A DNA stretch of 64,000 nt from positions 1-64,000 of the forward strand of contig DATCLO010000103.1 in assembly GCA_036563875.1 (NCBI GenBank). The letters are read 5' to 3'. The DNA is from ZC4RG29 sp036563875. Its GTDB lineage: Bacteria > Bacteroidota > Bacteroidia > Cytophagales > Cyclobacteriaceae. Of this stretch, positions 24,741-33,602 are shown in pieces. A program made the position numbers and the translations under genes. Position 1 is the stretch's first letter. Every line of letters begins with the position of its first letter. The notes below the pieces were generated by a model. It was given only the letters and a program-made list of their open reading frames with translations, did no database searches and had not been told where the DNA came from.

Positions 24741-26477
24741 ATGGCGGAACTGCGTATACTAAAGCTACTTTTTCTCGTCTTTTTTGCCTTTTCTGCCTAC
24801 GGGCAGAAAGTCAAATACAAAGATATCTATAGCCTGCTGAGTACCAAACAGTACGACGCAGCCGAGCCTTTCCTGAGGCGTTATCTCGCTACGGAGCAGG
24901 GAAATCCCAACGCATTTCTGTACATGGGGATCATCTACCAGGAAAAAGCTGCAGCGCAGCACGTGCTGCGGCAAACCCATTCGCTTGTTGCTTATGCCGA
25001 CTCGGCGATCCGTTGCTTCGACAAATCAGCCTCAATGCTTACGGAAAAGGAGGTGAAACGAAACGCAGAGTACTATCAGGCATACAATCGACGAGACCTT
25101 AGAACGGGAGAGTTTGGAATCGCGCTGTCCGACATCACATTCGACCTTCAAAAACGCAAGGAAGCGCTTCTCACCCGCACGTCAGCCGCAAAGATGCTGC
25201 GACATCATTTTGAGACAGCCGATAGCCTGTACGCTGTGTGCGTCACATCGTTTCAGGCGCTGAAGAAGCAGCATCCCACGCAGAAAGATCTTTTCCTGCG
25301 CGCGACCGACGGCACCCTTGCTTTGCTTGACGATGTGCTGTCCCGATATGATGCTGCACTGAAAGCGATACGCTTGTATCAGTCGAGTATGAAATCACCC
25401 GGTGTACCAGCCTATCGTCACGATTTCAACCTGAACAAGATCACGGACTATTCCTCAGAAGGAGCAACTGCGGTCGATTTTCTCAGCGAAGAGGTGAATG
25501 TCTGGGACTATGGAACTTTTGCGGCGGATGTACGCGGAAAAATTATCAGCGACATCCTTCCGTTGCAAAAGGAGACGCTGAAATTGTTGGGTGACTTGTC
25601 TTCCAATGAAGTCGAAGTTGCTTTTGATGCATTGCCGTACGATCGCTTCAAGGCATATGATGACGCTGATCCTTTGCCGCTGGCCATAGGACGTCTTCAA
25701 ATGGCGAAGTCAAAATTCCAAAAAGCCCGCGCGCAAAGTACAGCTGCGGTTGATTCACTCGATGTGCATTTTCAGCTTCAACTTGCGCGAGCAGAATCAG
25801 GCGCACTCGAACATCTGGACAGCGTTGTAAATCTGCTTCGTCAACAGGATATGGCGACAGCCACCTATACGTATGGGGAGTTCCTTCCGGAAGAATTACG
25901 AACGCCAGACGCAGTAGAAGCGCTAGTGAGTTCTGTGTCGGCATTGGCAGACGGTGAACGCCAGCTCGTGAAGGAAAATCTCGCATTGAGGGAACTCCAG
26001 GCGCGTCGTCTTCGCGTTGGTGATGAGTTCATTCCGTTGTCCGCAGCCGATACGCTGGATGGCTGCCAACCGCTCATTACCGTTGATGAACTGTACACCG
26101 TAGGCGTGAAGCGTCAGGACTCGGTCAATGTAGCAGGATATTTTTATTCGATCACGCCTTCGCGTGTTCCCGACATTGCAGCGACATTTGAACTTGATAC
26201 GGCGACCTTTGGCCCGCGTCACTGGCCGTCAGTAAAAGCCCTTGCGACTGACACTAACGGTTTGGTGTATTACGTATTGATTTACTCGGATCAACCGGAA
26301 AAGGAAAAATATCCGGCACGGATAGCCAAGATTTATCGTGCTGACGGGCTGTCGTGGACAACCGATCTGAAACTCGGATTTATCCCTGAAGGCCTCGAAT
26401 ATCAGCAAAATACAGGTATGCTTGCCGTGAAGGGGCAGGAGACCGTGTTAGTAGACAAGAATGGTAAACCCCAGTAG
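24741..26477 (+). CDS. secreted hypothetical protein with TPR-like N-terminal half
   Basis: 578 residues with a signal peptide (about 1-21, ending FSAYGQ). Residues 25-200 are helical with TPR-like spacing (YKDIYSLLSTKQYDAAEPFLRRYLATEQGNPNAFLYMGIIYQEKAA). The C-terminal quarter is strand-rich (VYYVLIYSDQPEKEKYPARIAKIYRADGLSW). This arrangement is common in periplasmic or surface proteins of Bacteroidota, but I do not recognise a named family and no partner gene adjoins. Divergent from tlpA, with a 76-nt gap. Confidence 0.7.
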   Translation: MAELRILKLLFLVFFAFSAYGQKVKYKDIYSLLSTKQYDAAEPFLRRYLATEQGNPNAFLYMGIIYQEKAAAQHVLRQTHSLVAYADSAIRCFDKSASMLTEKEVKRNAEYYQAYNRRDLRTGEFGIALSDITFDLQKRKEALLTRTSAAKMLRHHFETADSLYAVCVTSFQALKKQHPTQKDLFLRATDGTLALLDDVLSRYDAALKAIRLYQSSMKSPGVPAYRHDFNLNKITDYSSEGATAVDFLSEEVNVWDYGTFAADVRGKIISDILPLQKETLKLLGDLSSNEVEVAFDALPYDRFKAYDDADPLPLAIGRLQMAKSKFQKARAQSTAAVDSLDVHFQLQLARAESGALEHLDSVVNLLRQQDMATATYTYGEFLPEELRTPDAVEALVSSVSALADGERQLVKENLALRELQARRLRVGDEFIPLSAADTLDGCQPLITVDELYTVGVKRQDSVNVAGYFYSITPSRVPDIAATFELDTATFGPRHWPSVKALATDTNGLVYYVLIYSDQPEKEKYPARIAKIYRADGLSWTTDLKLGFIPEGLEYQQNTGMLAVKGQETVLVDKNGKPQ

Positions 26478-26483
26478 CGGGCG

Positions 26484-26933
26484 TCAGGTCTGAACGAGTT
26501 TCTTCCAATCCTGGAAGCGCATGTCGATGCGAGCGCGGATCTTTTCGTAGTTATCCCAGCTATCGGTGACGTGGTAAATGGACGGAAGGCTCTTTACGAG
26601 TATTTCGTCGTAGTCATTTCGATAAAGTCCACCTCCATAATAATAGTAGGTGAACATATTGCCCTGGCGATTAAACAGCTCATATCCCAGGTATCCATCC
26701 CAAATTTCGCTCAGGATAGTACATGAGATTTCTCTTCTCTTGAAACGGAATATCTGGTTGGAGGCCTCTTCCTCAAAATACTCCGAGTAAAGGTCCGTAT
26801 CGATAATCCACCCGAGGTACATCCCAATGTGGACGTAGGCCTGTTCTATGGGAAGTGAGTCAGGAAAATTCCCCAGAAAGTGGGTTTTCGCGTTATCGTA
26901 AATAGTTTTTTGAATGTCAGCCTTTTTGTCCAT
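26484..26933 (-). CDS. hypothetical protein with HIGMYLGW motif (149 aa)
   Basis: 149 residues, soluble, no signal peptide. It contains AYVHIGMYLGWIIDTDLYSEYF near residue 32-53 and ends in aromatic, charged helices (WDNYEKIRARIDMRFQDWKKL). The HIGM-(Y/F)-L-x-W pattern recalls a group of small uncharacterised proteins (DUF7832-like) sometimes seen in immunity-type contexts, but I have no toxin gene beside it here. Convergent with the TPR protein, 6 nt between stops. Confidence 0.6.
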   Translation of the reverse strand: MDKKADIQKTIYDNAKTHFLGNFPDSLPIEQAYVHIGMYLGWIIDTDLYSEYFEEEASNQIFRFKRREISCTILSEIWDGYLGYELFNRQGNMFTYYYYGGGLYRNDYDEILVKSLPSIYHVTDSWDNYEKIRARIDMRFQDWKKLVQT

Positions 26934-27026
26934 TCAGTAATGATCGTTTACAACCTAAAATAACAAATTAATCGGACTTTACCCTGTTTTGTGAAGGATT
27001 CCTGGTCCAACACAACTATAAATCTT

Positions 27027-28265
27027 TCAATGAAAGAAAAGGTAAGCGACAAACACTCCTGCAATAATGCCTGCAACGTCGGCAACAAGGCCAGCGGTTA
27101 GCGCATAACGGGTATTTCGTATGTTCACCGATCCAAAATACACTGCAAGGACATAAAAAGTTGTTTCTGTGCAGCCTCTAAATATGGAGGCGAGGTTACC
27201 GACAAAGCTGTCGGGTCCGAAATTGTCAGGGTGTGCTACATCTAGCATCATACCCCTGGCTGCTGTGCCGCTTAGTGGTTTGAGCAACGCTACGGGCAAC
27301 GCGTCTACCCACTCAGTATTTACTCCTATCATTGCAAAGACGCCCCCAATGCCGTCAATGATGTAGTCAAGGGCTCCTGATGCACGAAACACGCCGATGC
27401 CAACGAGAATGGCCACCAGGTAAGGGATAATTCTTACAGAGGTTGTAAAACCTTCTTTAGCGCCTTCAACAAAGGTCTCGAACAGCTTCACTTTGCGTAC
27501 AAGACCCAGAACCAGGAAGCCCACAATGAGAGTGATGATAATGAGACTGCTGATCAGACTCGATTGCTGTTGTAATTGGTCGGACGGTAGCGAAATGAAA
27601 TAGGATACAGCAAGTACTATAATCGTAGTCAGTCCACCGATGTACGCCATCAGCACCGGGTCGAGAAGTCTAATCCTTTGGCGCAGGGAAAGGTAGAACA
27701 GCCCGATCATAGTTGAAAAGAATGTCGCAATTAGCGTCGGGATAAAGATGGCCGTGGGATCTGCTGAACCCAGGCTGGCTCGATCAACAATAATAGCGAG
27801 GGGTATTATTGTCAGTCCGGAGGTATTCAGCACAAGGAACGTGATCTGGGCGTTGGATGCCGTATCAGGATCCGGGTTGATTTCCTGCAGTTCCTTCATA
27901 GCCTTTAATCCCAGTGGTGTAGCTGCATTGTCCAGACCAAGGATGTTGGCGCTGAAGTTCATTATTATAGAGCCCGTCGCGGGATGGTCCCGGGGTACTT
28001 CCGGAAACAGTCTTGAAAAGAATGGTCCGACCAATCTTGCCAGGATAGCAACCATGCCTCCCTTTTCACCAATCTTCATTAGCCCAAGCCAGAGCGACAT
28101 TACGCCTGTGAGGTACAGCGATATTTCAAAGCCTGTCCTGGCGTTGTCGAATGTTGATGCCAGCAGAGCGGGAAATATAGCCGTGTCGTTGAAGAAGATC
28201 AGTTTGACGAGGGCGACGATGAAGGCGATGAGAAAAAAAGAAACCCAGATATAATTGAGCGCCAT
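27027..28265 (-). CDS. SpmA-SpmB fused nucleoside-recognition (Gate) domain membrane protein
   Basis: 412 residues, about 10 membrane helices. The N-terminal half resembles spore maturation protein A (MKIGEKGGMVAILARLV, IIMNFSANILGLDNAATPLGLKAM) and the C-terminal half resembles SpmB (GAKEGFTTSVRIIPYLVAILVGIGVFR, ARGMMLDV, GNLASIFRGCTETTFYVLAVYFGSV). In this non-sporulating lineage the role is unrelated to sporulation and remains unclear; a transporter or signalling role for nucleoside-like ligands has been suggested for Gate-domain proteins. First listed gene of a minus-strand block with RsmE, ACBP and citrate synthase upstream. Confidence 0.88.
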   Translation of the reverse strand: MALNYIWVSFFLIAFIVALVKLIFFNDTAIFPALLASTFDNARTGFEISLYLTGVMSLWLGLMKIGEKGGMVAILARLVGPFFSRLFPEVPRDHPATGSIIMNFSANILGLDNAATPLGLKAMKELQEINPDPDTASNAQITFLVLNTSGLTIIPLAIIVDRASLGSADPTAIFIPTLIATFFSTMIGLFYLSLRQRIRLLDPVLMAYIGGLTTIIVLAVSYFISLPSDQLQQQSSLISSLIIITLIVGFLVLGLVRKVKLFETFVEGAKEGFTTSVRIIPYLVAILVGIGVFRASGALDYIIDGIGGVFAMIGVNTEWVDALPVALLKPLSGTAARGMMLDVAHPDNFGPDSFVGNLASIFRGCTETTFYVLAVYFGSVNIRNTRYALTAGLVADVAGIIAGVFVAYLFFH

Positions 28266-28309
28266 TCTATCGAGTCAGGTTAGGTAAAGCAACAAATGTA
28301 AACCGACAA

Positions 28310-28999
28310 TTACAAGTTGACGAGGCTAAGGCTATGAACTGCCGCCAACCCCGCCGTTTCGGTTCGTAGTCGCGCCGGACCGAGATTCACGGGCATAAAG
28401 CCTGCAGTTTCGGCCATCCTTACTTCCTGTGTTGAGAAGTCGCCTTCAGGGCCGATCAGTACACAGTACGTCGATTTAGGCGCGGCAGCCTGAAACAAAT
28501 GCTGAGGTGAGCCGGCTCGGGCAATGAACCGTTGCTCATCTTTGGCGTCACGTATCACGTCGGCGATGGGAACGATGCCCCGGATGGCAGGCAGGTTTGC
28601 CCGAAGGGATTGTTTCATGGCACTCACTGCTAACCGACCAAGCCGTTCAAGTTTAACAACGGTCCGTTCACTGTGTTCACATTCGATAAGCGTGATGGCG
28701 CTCACGCCCATCTCAACGGCCTTCTCCACGAACCAGTCGATGCGCTCATTGTGCTTGGTTGGTGCGATGGCGATATGCGTCATGAAACCTGGATCGGGAA
28801 TCAGATGTTCGTCCCGAATGTCGAAAGCACACCGGCTTGCATTCGCCTCAGTAATAACTGCATCATAGAAGAAGCCGCGTCCATCTGTGATGCGGATTGC
28901 GTCACCGCGCTTGTGTCGCAGTACTTTTACACAATGCCGCGATTCGTCGGGATCGAGATATCGCACGCCTTCCTTTATCCCCGGCTCGTAAAAAAGCAT
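28310..28999 (-). CDS. rsmE: 16S rRNA (uracil(1498)-N(3))-methyltransferase RsmE
   Basis: 229 residues. N-terminal PUA-like region (DESRHCVKVLRHKRGDAIRITDGRG) and a C-terminal SPOUT knot with AIAPTKHNERIDWFVEKAVEMGV, IGPEGDFSTQE and NLGPARLRTETAGLAAV, the SAM-binding loop signature. It methylates 16S rRNA U1498 in the 30S subunit. The start lies 4 nt after the ACBP stop, so the two are co-transcribed. Confidence 0.95.
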   Translation of the reverse strand: MLFYEPGIKEGVRYLDPDESRHCVKVLRHKRGDAIRITDGRGFFYDAVITEANASRCAFDIRDEHLIPDPGFMTHIAIAPTKHNERIDWFVEKAVEMGVSAITLIECEHSERTVVKLERLGRLAVSAMKQSLRANLPAIRGIVPIADVIRDAKDEQRFIARAGSPQHLFQAAAPKSTYCVLIGPEGDFSTQEVRMAETAGFMPVNLGPARLRTETAGLAAVHSLSLVNL

Positions 29000-29003
29000 G
29001 GTG

Positions 29004-29267
29004 TCAACCCCCTTGTTGACTCAGACGTTGCACGAGTGCGACGTATGCACGCATAGCGTCTTCACGGGGCATCGATTTTTTTGACGCCCATGCATCGTAT
29101 TTCGCGATCGCCTTGAAGTCGAACCCACCCGGTCTTTCACCAGTAACGTCACCCTCAGTTGCCTGTTTGTACAACGCGTAAAGTTCGAGCAAGGTCTCGT
29201 TGTCGGGGCGGGAAGCCAGCTTCCTTGAATCTTCTACCGCCTTCTCAAATTCTTCGTTAAGGCTCAT
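29004..29267 (-). CDS. acyl-CoA-binding protein (ACBP)
   Basis: 87 residues from MSLNEEFEKAVEDSRKL. Matches the four-helix ACBP fold with the diagnostic YALYKQATEGDVTGERPGGFDFKAIAKYDAWASKK. These proteins buffer long-chain acyl-CoA in the cytosol. They are common in eukaryotes and patchy in bacteria, where Bacteroidota often have them. A start nine codons upstream is possible but not family-like. Lies between rsmE (4 nt) and citrate synthase (23 nt) in one operon. Confidence 0.92.
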   Translation of the reverse strand: MSLNEEFEKAVEDSRKLASRPDNETLLELYALYKQATEGDVTGERPGGFDFKAIAKYDAWASKKSMPREDAMRAYVALVQRLSQQGG

Positions 29268-29290
29268 CCGGGGCGGGTGTATGGAATTGA

Positions 29291-30580
29291 TCAACCGCGT
29301 TGCTCGATGGGAACGTACGGTCTTAGACGTTCACCCACGTATATCTGGCGCGGGCGTCCTATAGGTTCCTTGTTGTCGCGCATTTCCTTCCACTGTGCGA
29401 TCCAGCCAGGGAGGCGACCCATGGCAAACATCACGGTGAACATGTCGACCGGCAGTCCGAGTGCACGGTAGATAATTCCGCTGTAGAAGTCGACATTAGG
29501 ATAAAGTTTGCGTTCTACGAAGTACTCATCCTGAAGGGCCACTTCTTCCAGTTTCTTGGCGATGTCGAGCACAGGGTCCTTGACACCAAGCTTAGCCAGC
29601 ACGCCATCAGCAGCGCGCTTGATAATTTTAGCCCGCGGATCGAAGTTCTTGTACACCCGGTGTCCGAATCCCATCAGGCGGAATGGGTCATTCTTATCTT
29701 TTGCTTTATTGATCCACTTCTCGATGTTACCTCCGTCTTTTCTGATGTTTTCGAGCATCACGATTACTTCCTGATTGGCGCCACCGTGGAGCGGCCCCCA
29801 GAGGGCGTTTATACCTGCAGAAATGGAAGCGTAGATGCTGGCCCGCGAGGAACCCACAATCCGAACCGTGGAGGTGGAGCAGTTTTGCTCGTGATCGGCG
29901 TGCAGGATCAGCAGTTGGTTGAGGGCCTGCGCCACTACGGGATCAACTTCGTACCGCTGACCCGGGAGGGCAAACATCATCTTAAGGAATCGCGAGCAGT
30001 AGTCCAGTTCATTGTCGGGATAGTTTACCGGGTGACCCATCGCGTTCTTGTACGACCAAGCCGCGAAGGTCGGCATCTTGGCGAGCGACCGGATGATGCT
30101 CAGGTACACCAGGTCGTCGGACCGGTTGGGGTCCAGCGATTCCGGGTAGAAGGCGGTCTGTGCGCAGAAGAGGGACGCCAGAACGCCCATCGGGTGTGCG
30201 GTCGACGGAAAGCCGTCAAGGATCTTCTTGATGTCTTCGTGAACAAGGGTGTGGGTGCGGATGTCGTAGCTGAATTCTTCCAGCTCCTGCCGTGTGGGCA
30301 GTTTGCCGAATATGAGCAGGTAGGAAACTTCCTCAAAGGTCGATTTTTCCGCGAGTTCCTCGATAGCGTACCCCCGGTATCGGAGTATCCCTTGATCTCC
30401 GTCCAGGAAGGTTATCGCACTCTTGGTTGCCCCCGTGTTCTTGTACCCAAGGTCCAGGGTAATCGCGCCTGACTTCTCTCGGAGTTCGCCAATATCAATG
30501 GCGACTTCATTCTCAGTTCCTTCAATCACCGGGAGCTCATACGTTTGACCATCAAGTTTCAATTCAGCAGTTTTCGACAT
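29291..30580 (-). CDS. gltA: citrate synthase (type II, GltA)
   Basis: 429 residues from ATG (MSKTAELKLDG); a TTG two codons upstream is possible. Has the small beta-rich N-terminal part of hexameric bacterial enzymes, catalytic His regions LHADHEQNCSTSTVRIVG and LWGPLHGGANQEV, and GFGHRVYKNFDPRA. It condenses acetyl-CoA and oxaloacetate into citrate. The first gene of the operon with ACBP and RsmE; a TATATTTA -7-like element lies about 25 nt upstream. Confidence 0.96.
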   Translation of the reverse strand: MSKTAELKLDGQTYELPVIEGTENEVAIDIGELREKSGAITLDLGYKNTGATKSAITFLDGDQGILRYRGYAIEELAEKSTFEEVSYLLIFGKLPTRQELEEFSYDIRTHTLVHEDIKKILDGFPSTAHPMGVLASLFCAQTAFYPESLDPNRSDDLVYLSIIRSLAKMPTFAAWSYKNAMGHPVNYPDNELDYCSRFLKMMFALPGQRYEVDPVVAQALNQLLILHADHEQNCSTSTVRIVGSSRASIYASISAGINALWGPLHGGANQEVIVMLENIRKDGGNIEKWINKAKDKNDPFRLMGFGHRVYKNFDPRAKIIKRAADGVLAKLGVKDPVLDIAKKLEEVALQDEYFVERKLYPNVDFYSGIIYRALGLPVDMFTVMFAMGRLPGWIAQWKEMRDNKEPIGRPRQIYVGERLRPYVPIEQRG

Positions 30581-30838
30581 ATTCAAGGGATTTTAAAAGG
30601 TTTTAAATATAAGCCGCCATCAAATCAGAAAAAAATCGGCCCCCCAAATTAAAGGGAGGGGCGTTACGTTTGGAAGTGCCTCCGGGACCGAAGGCCCAGG
30701 AATCTTTGGTCCGCGTAATGGGTTGTTTACCGTAGATATCGGTAAGAAAAAGAGACGTGTAATAAAAGCCGTACTTTTTCTATACTCAGGTAAGTTTTAC
30801 TATTGATATTTGATGGGCCTGTTGCCATTAGAAGGGAT
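30581..30838. other. intergenic region between divergent gltA and mreB-like genes
   Basis: 258 nt. Holds a 9-bp hairpin at 30685-30712 (GGACCGAAG / CTTTGGTCC), related in sequence to the CCTTCGG-type short repeats, and a smaller hairpin TTACCG/CGGTAA at 30727-30745. A run GGCCCCCCAAATTAAAGGGAGG precedes them. Both genes' promoters must lie here. No ORF that I trust. Confidence 0.45.
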
Positions 30839-31864
30839 ATGATAAATTTTGGATTCCGCCGGACCAAGAGCCTGGCGGTGGACTTGGGGAACACAACCAC
30901 CATGGTAGGCGATGAGGATAATGTGCTGCTCTGCCAGCCTTCCTGCATCGTATTCAACGCCAGTAACAACTCCGTGAAAGCCGTGGGCTCCAAGGCCTAC
31001 GAAATGTTCGAAAAGACGCATGAGGACCTGAAGCCGGTGAAGCCCCTGCGGGGCGGCGTCATTGCCGACTACTACTCGGCTTCCCGTCTCATCCATGAAC
31101 TGGTGCACCGCTGCTGCTCGGTTTCGTGGTTCGGAGGCTTTGATACCATCGTCACGGGAGTGCCGTACCACACGACCGAAGTTGAGCGACGTGCCCTGCG
31201 CGATGCCATGGACCAATTCACTGCCCGAAGGCACTACCTGATCTATGAGCCGGTGGCTGCTGCTTTGGGACTGGGACTCGACATCCAAAGTCCGGAAGGC
31301 AAGCTCGTACTGGACATCGGCGGCGGTATATCCGAAATCGTTGTCATTTCCCTGTCAGGCATTGCAGCCTTCCAATCACTGAAGGTAGCGGGTGATGCAT
31401 TTGACACTGCCATCCAGGATCATTTCCGCCGACATTACAATATGGCTATCGGCATGAAGACGGCCGAACAAGTGAAAATCCAGGTGGGATCTGTCGTCCC
31501 TGACCCTGAGGATGAGCCTGCTCCGATGCTGGTGCGCGGCAAGGATTTGATCACCGGTATTCCAATGATCCGAAAGATTGATCACCGCGAAGTGTGTGAG
31601 ATACTGGAAAAGTCGATTACATCACTCGAACATAGCATTGTCCAGACGCTGGAGACTTGTCCCCCTGAACTTGCTGCCGATATCTACGAAACGGGACTGT
31701 ACGTAACGGGAGGTGGCGCTATGCTCCGCGGCCTGAAGAAGCGGCTCGAATCACGGATCAAACTGAAGGTGCACATCGACAAAGACGCTATGTACGCTGT
31801 GACCAGGGGCATCTCAAAGGTGTTAAAGGAACACCGGAAATACAGCAGCGTGCTGTTCGAGTAA
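30839..31864 (+). CDS. MreB-family actin-like protein (divergent)
   Basis: 342 residues starting MINFGFRRTKSLAVDLGNTTT. Actin/Hsp70 ATPase motifs: phosphate-1 LAVDLGNTTT, KPLRGGVIADYYSA, YEPVAAALGLGLDI, phosphate-2 LVLDIGGGISEIVVIS, VAGDAFDTAIQDHFRRHYNM, and YVTGGGAMLRGLKKRL (adenosine loop). MreB filaments guide rod-shape peptidoglycan synthesis under the inner membrane. No mreC, mreD, pbpA or rodA follows, so this looks like a second, stand-alone MreB-type gene. I start at 30839 because the 12 codons upstream are not family-like. Confidence 0.85.
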   Translation: MINFGFRRTKSLAVDLGNTTTMVGDEDNVLLCQPSCIVFNASNNSVKAVGSKAYEMFEKTHEDLKPVKPLRGGVIADYYSASRLIHELVHRCCSVSWFGGFDTIVTGVPYHTTEVERRALRDAMDQFTARRHYLIYEPVAAALGLGLDIQSPEGKLVLDIGGGISEIVVISLSGIAAFQSLKVAGDAFDTAIQDHFRRHYNMAIGMKTAEQVKIQVGSVVPDPEDEPAPMLVRGKDLITGIPMIRKIDHREVCEILEKSITSLEHSIVQTLETCPPELAADIYETGLYVTGGGAMLRGLKKRLESRIKLKVHIDKDAMYAVTRGISKVLKEHRKYSSVLFE

Positions 31865-31926
31865 ATCAGAAACGATACACGTACCTACCAATGGGTCCGG
31901 GGCTACGAATCTCCGGTGCCCTGAAG

Positions 31927-31959
31927 AAAAAAAGCGATGAATCCTTCACCGCTTTTTTT
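31927..31959. terminator. bidirectional intrinsic terminator between mreB-like and histone-like genes
   Basis: AAAAAAAGCG and CGCTTTTTTT flank an inner TGAA-TCC-TTCA stem. The A-run and T-run make it a valid terminator for both converging transcripts. Confidence 0.8.
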
Positions 31960-31963
31960 GCTC

Positions 31964-32281
31964 TTACATGCCAGAACCTGAATTCTCCTGACCGCTGTCT
32001 CCAAATAAAGACGGGGGTGTGCTTACGGTTTCGGGCGCGGGAGCAGGAGCCGGTGCGGGGCTCGGTGCAGGTGCCTTCTTTGGTGCCTTCTTCACTGTTT
32101 TCTTCCTCGCTACCTTTTTCGTCGCTTTCTTCGCTACCTTTTTTGCTTTCTTGGGAGCGGCTTTTTTTACGGCCTTCTTCTTGGCTGACTTCTTCGCGGC
32201 CTTCTTAGCCGACTTCTTGGCTGCCTTGGCCGGGCGTTTCTTAGATTTTTTTGATGCAGCTTTCTTGACTTTCTTTGCCAT
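31964..32281 (-). CDS. histone H1-like Lys/Ala-rich DNA-binding protein
   Basis: 105 residues. About the first 70 are almost only Lys and Ala with occasional Ser, Thr, Arg and Val (AKKSAKKAAKKSAKKK), the eukaryotic H1 C-terminal type of composition. Then follows a Pro/Ala run (PKKAPAPSPAPAPAPAP) and a neutral tail. Such proteins coat DNA non-specifically in several Bacteroidota and Chlamydiae. Codon repetition raises the possibility of slippage. A -33/-7-like promoter is present upstream (32307-32336). Convergent with the MreB-like gene across a shared terminator. Confidence 0.8.
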   Translation of the reverse strand: MAKKVKKAASKKSKKRPAKAAKKSAKKAAKKSAKKKAVKKAAPKKAKKVAKKATKKVARKKTVKKAPKKAPAPSPAPAPAPAPETVSTPPSLFGDSGQENSGSGM

Positions 32282-32306
32282 AGCTAATGATGGGTTTATT
32301 TACTCC

Positions 32307-32336
32307 AAAAGTTAAATAAATATATCAACCATCAAG
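32307..32336 (-). promoter_or_regulatory. putative promoter of the histone-like gene
   Basis: On the minus strand, TTG, an 18-nt AT-rich spacer, then TAACTTTT (one mismatch to TAnnTTTG). The gene start codon is 26 nt downstream of the -7 element. Supported only by motif spacing. Confidence 0.4.
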
Positions 32337-32372
32337 CAAGGCATCTTACAATTATTTTTATAAACACCTACG

Positions 32373-33428
32373 ATGAATCATCCTCCTGTTAACACAGCGC
32401 TCTTATCGTACGGCATGTCGGGAGAAATCTTTCATGCACCATTGCTCGAAGCACATGCCGGTTTCAACCTCACCCACATCATGGAGCGTTCTTCCAACCG
32501 CGCGGTGAAGCGTTATCCGTCAATCACCACAGCGAGGACACTGGATGAAATACTCGAGGACAAATCCATCGAACTGGTTGTGGTCAACACCCCGCATGAA
32601 ACCCACTTCGAACTTGCTTCGCGGGTGCTTCAGGCTGGAAAACACGCTATTGTCGAGAAGCCTTTCGTCGTGAGCGTACATGAAGGCGAAGAGCTGATTC
32701 GCATCGCGCGGGAACGCGGGGTGATGCTGAGTGTATTTCAGAATCGCCGATGGGATGGTGACTTCATGACGGTCCGGAAGGTACTTCAATCAGGCTTGCT
32801 CGGTCGGCTCGCAGAGTTCGAAGCACACTATGATCGTTACCGTCCGGAAGTGGACCGCACGACGTGGAAAGAGGGGCCACATCCGGGGTCCGGTATACTG
32901 TACAATCTCGGCACGCACATGATCGACCAGGCGCTTACCCTCTTCGGCAGGCCGGAATCCCTATCCGCAGATGTCTCCATTCAGCGGGAGGGTGGTATGT
33001 CACCCGACTACTACGACATCCGCATGTACTACAAAGGGTTTACCGTCATCCTCAAGTCAAGTTACCTCGTACGCGAACCAGGCCCCCGCTACCTCGCTCA
33101 TGGTGTACATGGCACCTTCACCAAGTATGGCATCGATCCTCAGGAACAGGCGCTCAAAGAGGGCGGCATCCCCGGTACTCCTGGCTGGGGAACAGAGGGT
33201 AAGGATTGGTGGGGAAGGATCAACACTCAGTTCGGCGACCTGCACATCGACGGCACCATCGAAACCCTCCCCGGCAATTACCTTGGCTTCTACGACAGCA
33301 TCTACGCTGCACTCCGCGAAGGCAAAGAGCCCGCCGTCACCGCGGAACAGGCGCTGGATGTAATTCGGATCGTTGAACTGGCCATCGAGAGCAGCAAGGA
33401 GGGAAAGAGGTTAATGGTGAATTGGTAA
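32373..33428 (+). CDS. Gfo/Idh/MocA-family oxidoreductase
   Basis: 351 residues. N-terminal Rossmann domain begins LLSYGMSGEIFHAPLL and continues with VVNTPHETHFELASRVLQAGKHAIVEKPF (the EKP motif, Lys about 109). The C-terminal alpha/beta domain has SVFQNRRWDGDFMTVRKVL and HPGSGILYNLGTHMIDQAL, where the conserved His lies. Members oxidise or epimerise sugars and cyclitols with NAD(P)H. It resembles YdgJ-like members. The rhamnosidase gene nearby converges on it, so a shared role in plant-sugar use is possible but only inferred. Confidence 0.92.
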   Translation: MNHPPVNTALLSYGMSGEIFHAPLLEAHAGFNLTHIMERSSNRAVKRYPSITTARTLDEILEDKSIELVVVNTPHETHFELASRVLQAGKHAIVEKPFVVSVHEGEELIRIARERGVMLSVFQNRRWDGDFMTVRKVLQSGLLGRLAEFEAHYDRYRPEVDRTTWKEGPHPGSGILYNLGTHMIDQALTLFGRPESLSADVSIQREGGMSPDYYDIRMYYKGFTVILKSSYLVREPGPRYLAHGVHGTFTKYGIDPQEQALKEGGIPGTPGWGTEGKDWWGRINTQFGDLHIDGTIETLPGNYLGFYDSIYAALREGKEPAVTAEQALDVIRIVELAIESSKEGKRLMVNW

Positions 33429-33440
33429 TCGGTGGACCGC

Positions 33441-33461
33441 CCTTCGGCAGGTTCAGGGACC
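33441..33461. repeat. CCTTCGGCAGG-type short repeat
   Basis: CCTTCGGCAGGTTCAGGGAC just after the oxidoreductase stop codon. Nearly the same unit lies at 18767-18788, and a related hairpin at 30685-30712. Confidence 0.5.
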
Positions 33462-33502
33462 AGTGTCCGATTGGAAATAGTAGGGAATTATAAATGAATT
33501 AT

Positions 33503-33530
33503 GTAGAGACGTAGCATCCTACGTCTCTAC
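33503..33530. repeat. GTAGAGACG palindromic repeat, copy 2
   Basis: GTAGAGACGTAGCATC continuing into its reverse complement, a 28-nt inverted repeat with a TCC-like centre. Same family as copies at 18633 and 45576. Confidence 0.75.
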
Positions 33531-33569
33531 ATACGCACTTGAATGGACTACATATCCCCGTAGCGGGTT

Positions 33570-33602
33570 CCTACTGCCCACTGCCTGCTGCCCACTGCCA
33601 AC
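33570..33602. repeat. GGGCAGT-type repeat overlapping the rhamnosidase stop codon
   Basis: On the minus strand this reads GGCAGTGGGCAGCAGGCAGT and then GGGCAGTAG. It encodes the last nine residues and the stop codon of the GH78 gene. A like element is at 16442-16474. Confidence 0.6.

Noticed and set aside
29660..30472. 270-codon open frame antisense to citrate synthase
   Set aside because: Coding strand is clearly gltA; the antisense frame has unusual Val/Arg/Gly-rich composition only.
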